A stretch of DNA of 7,026 bases from an uncultured Rikenella sp. (lineage in GTDB: Bacteria > Bacteroidota > Bacteroidia > Bacteroidales > Rikenellaceae): assembly GCF_910577125.1 (NCBI RefSeq), contig NZ_CAJTMN010000100.1, positions 1 to 7,026 of the forward strand. Reading direction: 5' to 3'. The translations under genes were made by a program, and so were the position numbers. Of this stretch, positions 5,885 through 7,026 are shown piece by piece; position 1 is the stretch's first letter, and each line of letters begins with the position of its first letter. The notes beneath the pieces are model-generated. The model saw only the letters and a list, made by a program, of their open reading frames with translations. It had not been told where the DNA came from and searched no databases.

Positions 5885-6439
5885 ATGAAAAAGAAATTCA
5901 TTTGTACGGTGTGCGGCTACATTCACGAAGGGGACGAAGCGCCGGAATTCTGCCCGCAGTGCAAACAGCCGAAAAGCAAATTCAAGGAGTATGTGGAACA
6001 GACCGGTGGGTTGACTTTTGTGGACGAGCATGTGATCGGGGTGGCCAAAGGGGTCGATGCGGAGGTGCTCGACGGGCTCAAGGCGCACTTCACGGGTGAG
6101 TGTACGGAGGTGGGGATGTATCTGGCGATGAGCCGGCAGGCGGATCGCGAGGGGTATCCGGAAATTGCGGAGGCTTTCAAACGCTATGCGTGGGAGGAGG
6201 CCGAACATGCGGCGAAGTTCTGCGAACTGCTGGGTGAGGTGGTCTGGGATACCAAGACCAACGTGAAGGCCCGTATGGAAGCCGAAGCCGGCGCTTGCGA
6301 AGACAAAAAACGCATCGCGACGCGGGCTAAGGAGCTGGGGCTGGATGCGATCCACGACACGGTGCACGAAATGTGCAAGGATGAGGCTCGGCATGGCAAG
6401 GGCTTCGAAGGGTTGTACAACCGCTACTTTAAGAAATAG
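5885..6439 (+). CDS. rbr: Reverse rubrerythrin (NADH-linked peroxidase)
   Basis: This is a 184-residue non-heme iron protein that reduces hydrogen peroxide to water, taking electrons from NADH through a reductase or rubredoxin. The domain order is rubredoxin first, then ferritin-like, the reverse of classical rubrerythrin. The rubredoxin iron site is C7-x2-C10 and C23-x2-C26 (residues 1-36). The di-iron four-helix domain (about 45-184) has G-E72-C-T-E75, E105-x2-H108 and E167-x2-H170, with additional glutamates at 132-139 available as ligands. Length and order match the reverse rubrerythrins of anaerobic clostridia (about 180 residues), often annotated 'NADH peroxidase' in Bacteroidetes. It is cotranscribed with perR, whose stop lies 36 bases upstream, and is followed by a strong terminator. 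It is likely induced by peroxide or air exposure. The protein should be cytoplasmic. Confidence 0.95.
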   Translation: MKKKFICTVCGYIHEGDEAPEFCPQCKQPKSKFKEYVEQTGGLTFVDEHVIGVAKGVDAEVLDGLKAHFTGECTEVGMYLAMSRQADREGYPEIAEAFKRYAWEEAEHAAKFCELLGEVVWDTKTNVKARMEAEAGACEDKKRIATRAKELGLDAIHDTVHEMCKDEARHGKGFEGLYNRYFKK

Positions 6440-6464
6440 GCGGCGGACTGGCTTGCAAAATTCC

Positions 6465-6504
6465 TCGGGCTGCGTCTCTGTTGAGGCGCAGCCCGGTTTG
6501 TTTT
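6465..6504 (+). terminator. Intrinsic terminator of the perR-rbr operon
   Basis: CGGGCTGCG (6466-6474) pairs perfectly with CGCAGCCCG (6487-6495). A T-G wobble plus CTC/GAG extend the stem to 13 pairs closed by a TGTT loop. GTTTGTTTT follows. It begins 26 bases after the rubrerythrin stop codon. Confidence 0.9.
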
Positions 6505-6556
6505 CGGGGCATATGTCTGCAGTCTCGCGGGGCGGCGTGTAGTGTGCGAGTAGCGG

Positions 6557-6589
6557 GTTGGGCTGACACGGCCAATTGCCCGCCGCGGG
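6557..6589. repeat. 33-bp direct repeat, copy 1
   Basis: GTTGGGCT, six variable bases, then GCCAATTGCCCGCCGCGGG. The second copy at 6693-6725 has the same 8-base left block and differs by one base in the 19-base right block. The spacing between copies is 136 bases. TTGGGCT and GCCAA can pair across the variable bases. Confidence 0.7.
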
Positions 6590-6692
6590 GCCCCACAGGG
6601 GCTTTTACTGGGGTTATCCCTGCCTTATTTGGCGGGGCCCGGCCGGTTGACGCATTCGCGTTATGGCGCGCGGACAAAGAACGAGGCGAGGA

Positions 6693-6725
6693 GTTGGGCT
6701 ACTCCAGCCAATTGCCCACCGCGGG
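6693..6725. repeat. 33-bp direct repeat, copy 2
   Basis: GTTGGGCT, six variable bases, then GCCAATTGCCCACCGCGGG. The variable bases (actcca) differ almost entirely from copy 1 (gacacg), while 26 of the other 27 positions match. That pattern resembles conserved stems around a free loop. Confidence 0.7.
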
Positions 6726-6806
6726 CACGCGGGGCCTGCCCGGCCCGAGGGCAGTTCCGTCCTGTTAGGGTAGAGGCTGCCCATTGGGAGTGCGGCACGC
6801 ACCGCC

Positions 6807-6872
6807 CGCCCGCGTAAGAGGGATTTCACTCGTTTTGCGGTGAGCAAAATCGAGATGAAATCCCAGCGGGCG
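6807..6872. repeat. Structured hairpin repeat, unit 1
   Basis: The outer stem CGCCCGC (6807-6813) pairs with GCGGGCG (6866-6872). After a 6-base 5' internal loop, GGGATTTCA (6820-6828) pairs with TGAAATCCC (6856-6864), CTCG (6829-6832) with CGAG (6851-6854), and TTTTGC (6833-6838) with GCAAAA (6844-6849), closed by the loop GGTGA. Only single-base bulges (A6855, T6850) interrupt 19 inner pairs. The strand of action is unknown. Confidence 0.75.
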
Positions 6873-6879
6873 ACTTCAA

Positions 6880-6954
6880 CGCGCGCCGCCGCCAAAAGAG
6901 GCGATTCAACTATTTCGGCGATGAGCCGAAAGAGAATGAATCGCCAGGCGCGCG
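6880..6954. repeat. Structured hairpin repeat, unit 2
   Basis: The outer stem CGCGCGCC (6880-6887) pairs with GGCGCGCG (6947-6954). GGCGATTCA (6900-6908) pairs with TGAATCGCC (6937-6945), and TTTCGGC (6913-6919) with GCCGAAA (6925-6931), closed by the loop GATGA. It has the same plan as unit 1, including the single unpaired A on the 3' side between outer and inner stems, the AAGAG lead-in and the G-x-TGA loop. The inner stems begin exactly 80 bases apart. Confidence 0.75.
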
Positions 6955-7026
6955 AAATGTGGCGGAGCGGGAGCGGAGCCGCAGTGAGGCGGACACGGGG
7001 CGGTGCTTGGGGCTGCGACTGTTCTT

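Larger units (their letters stand above)
6505..7026. other. GC-rich non-coding stretch with repeats and hairpins, no gene seen
   Basis: About 520 bases follow the operon terminator without a convincing coding region on either strand. The short open frames here match no family I recognise and run through inverted and direct repeats. The content is a 33-base direct repeat pair (6557-6589, 6693-6725), a GGGGCCCC palindrome (6587-6594), a CTGCCC/GGGCAG hairpin (6736-6754), two long hairpins of shared design (6807-6872, 6880-6954) and a purine-rich, G-heavy tail (6959-7000) that may continue beyond the window. Confidence 0.6.

Noticed and set aside
6590..6605. GCCCC-ACA-GGGGC followed by TTTT as a second terminator
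   Set aside because: The stem has only five pairs and the T run four bases, no gene precedes it, and a strong terminator already lies at 6465-6504.
6614..6895. 93-codon open frame on the minus strand
   Set aside because: It is built largely from hairpin unit 1 and one direct repeat copy, which explains its open reading. It has no domain features.
6807..6954. CRISPR array
   Set aside because: There are only two units, which are long self-complementary hairpins with differing sequence rather than identical short repeats separated by unique spacers.

Overview
The window looks like chromosome of an anaerobic, GC-rich member of the Bacteroidales, most likely Rikenellaceae and Alistipes-like. This rests on several signs: high-GC genes with AT-rich regulatory gaps, promoters of the Bacteroidetes type (TTTG, about 20 bases, TAnnTTTG), start codons without clear Shine-Dalgarno sequences, a single-subunit di-heme fumarate reductase membrane anchor, an NVEALA-type exported peptide and a BF3164-like propeller lipoprotein. 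The genus is inferred from the sequence alone and was not checked by a search.

Left part (1-2960, minus strand): sdhC (cytochrome b) followed by sdhA (flavoprotein) of the menaquinone-linked fumarate reductase/succinate dehydrogenase. The iron-sulfur subunit sdhB is expected just past the left edge. A strong promoter lies at 2909-2940. The roughly 125-base leader carries a stable hairpin, and a perfect 10-bp hairpin sits in the sdhA-sdhB gap.

Middle part (2970-5184, minus strand): a three-gene envelope cassette of a 97-residue NVEALA-family peptide with four cysteines after its signal, a 372-residue six-bladed-propeller lipoprotein and a thioredoxin-like lipoprotein with a CxxC. It has its own promoter, a hairpin between the first and second genes, an 11-base overlap between the second and third, and a terminator at the end. 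Its function is unknown, and it is the best candidate for an undescribed small system among the protein genes.

Right part (5356-6504, plus strand): a peroxide-stress operon of a PerR-type Fur regulator and a reverse rubrerythrin (rubredoxin domain first), closed by a strong terminator. A perfect 19-bp operator palindrome sits between the promoter and the perR start codon, one base from the ATG, so autoregulation is likely.

Far right (6505-7026): no credible gene. This GC-rich stretch holds a 33-base direct repeat and two consecutive long hairpins of the same architecture whose stems differ by paired (compensatory) changes. It is the most unusual non-coding signal in the window.
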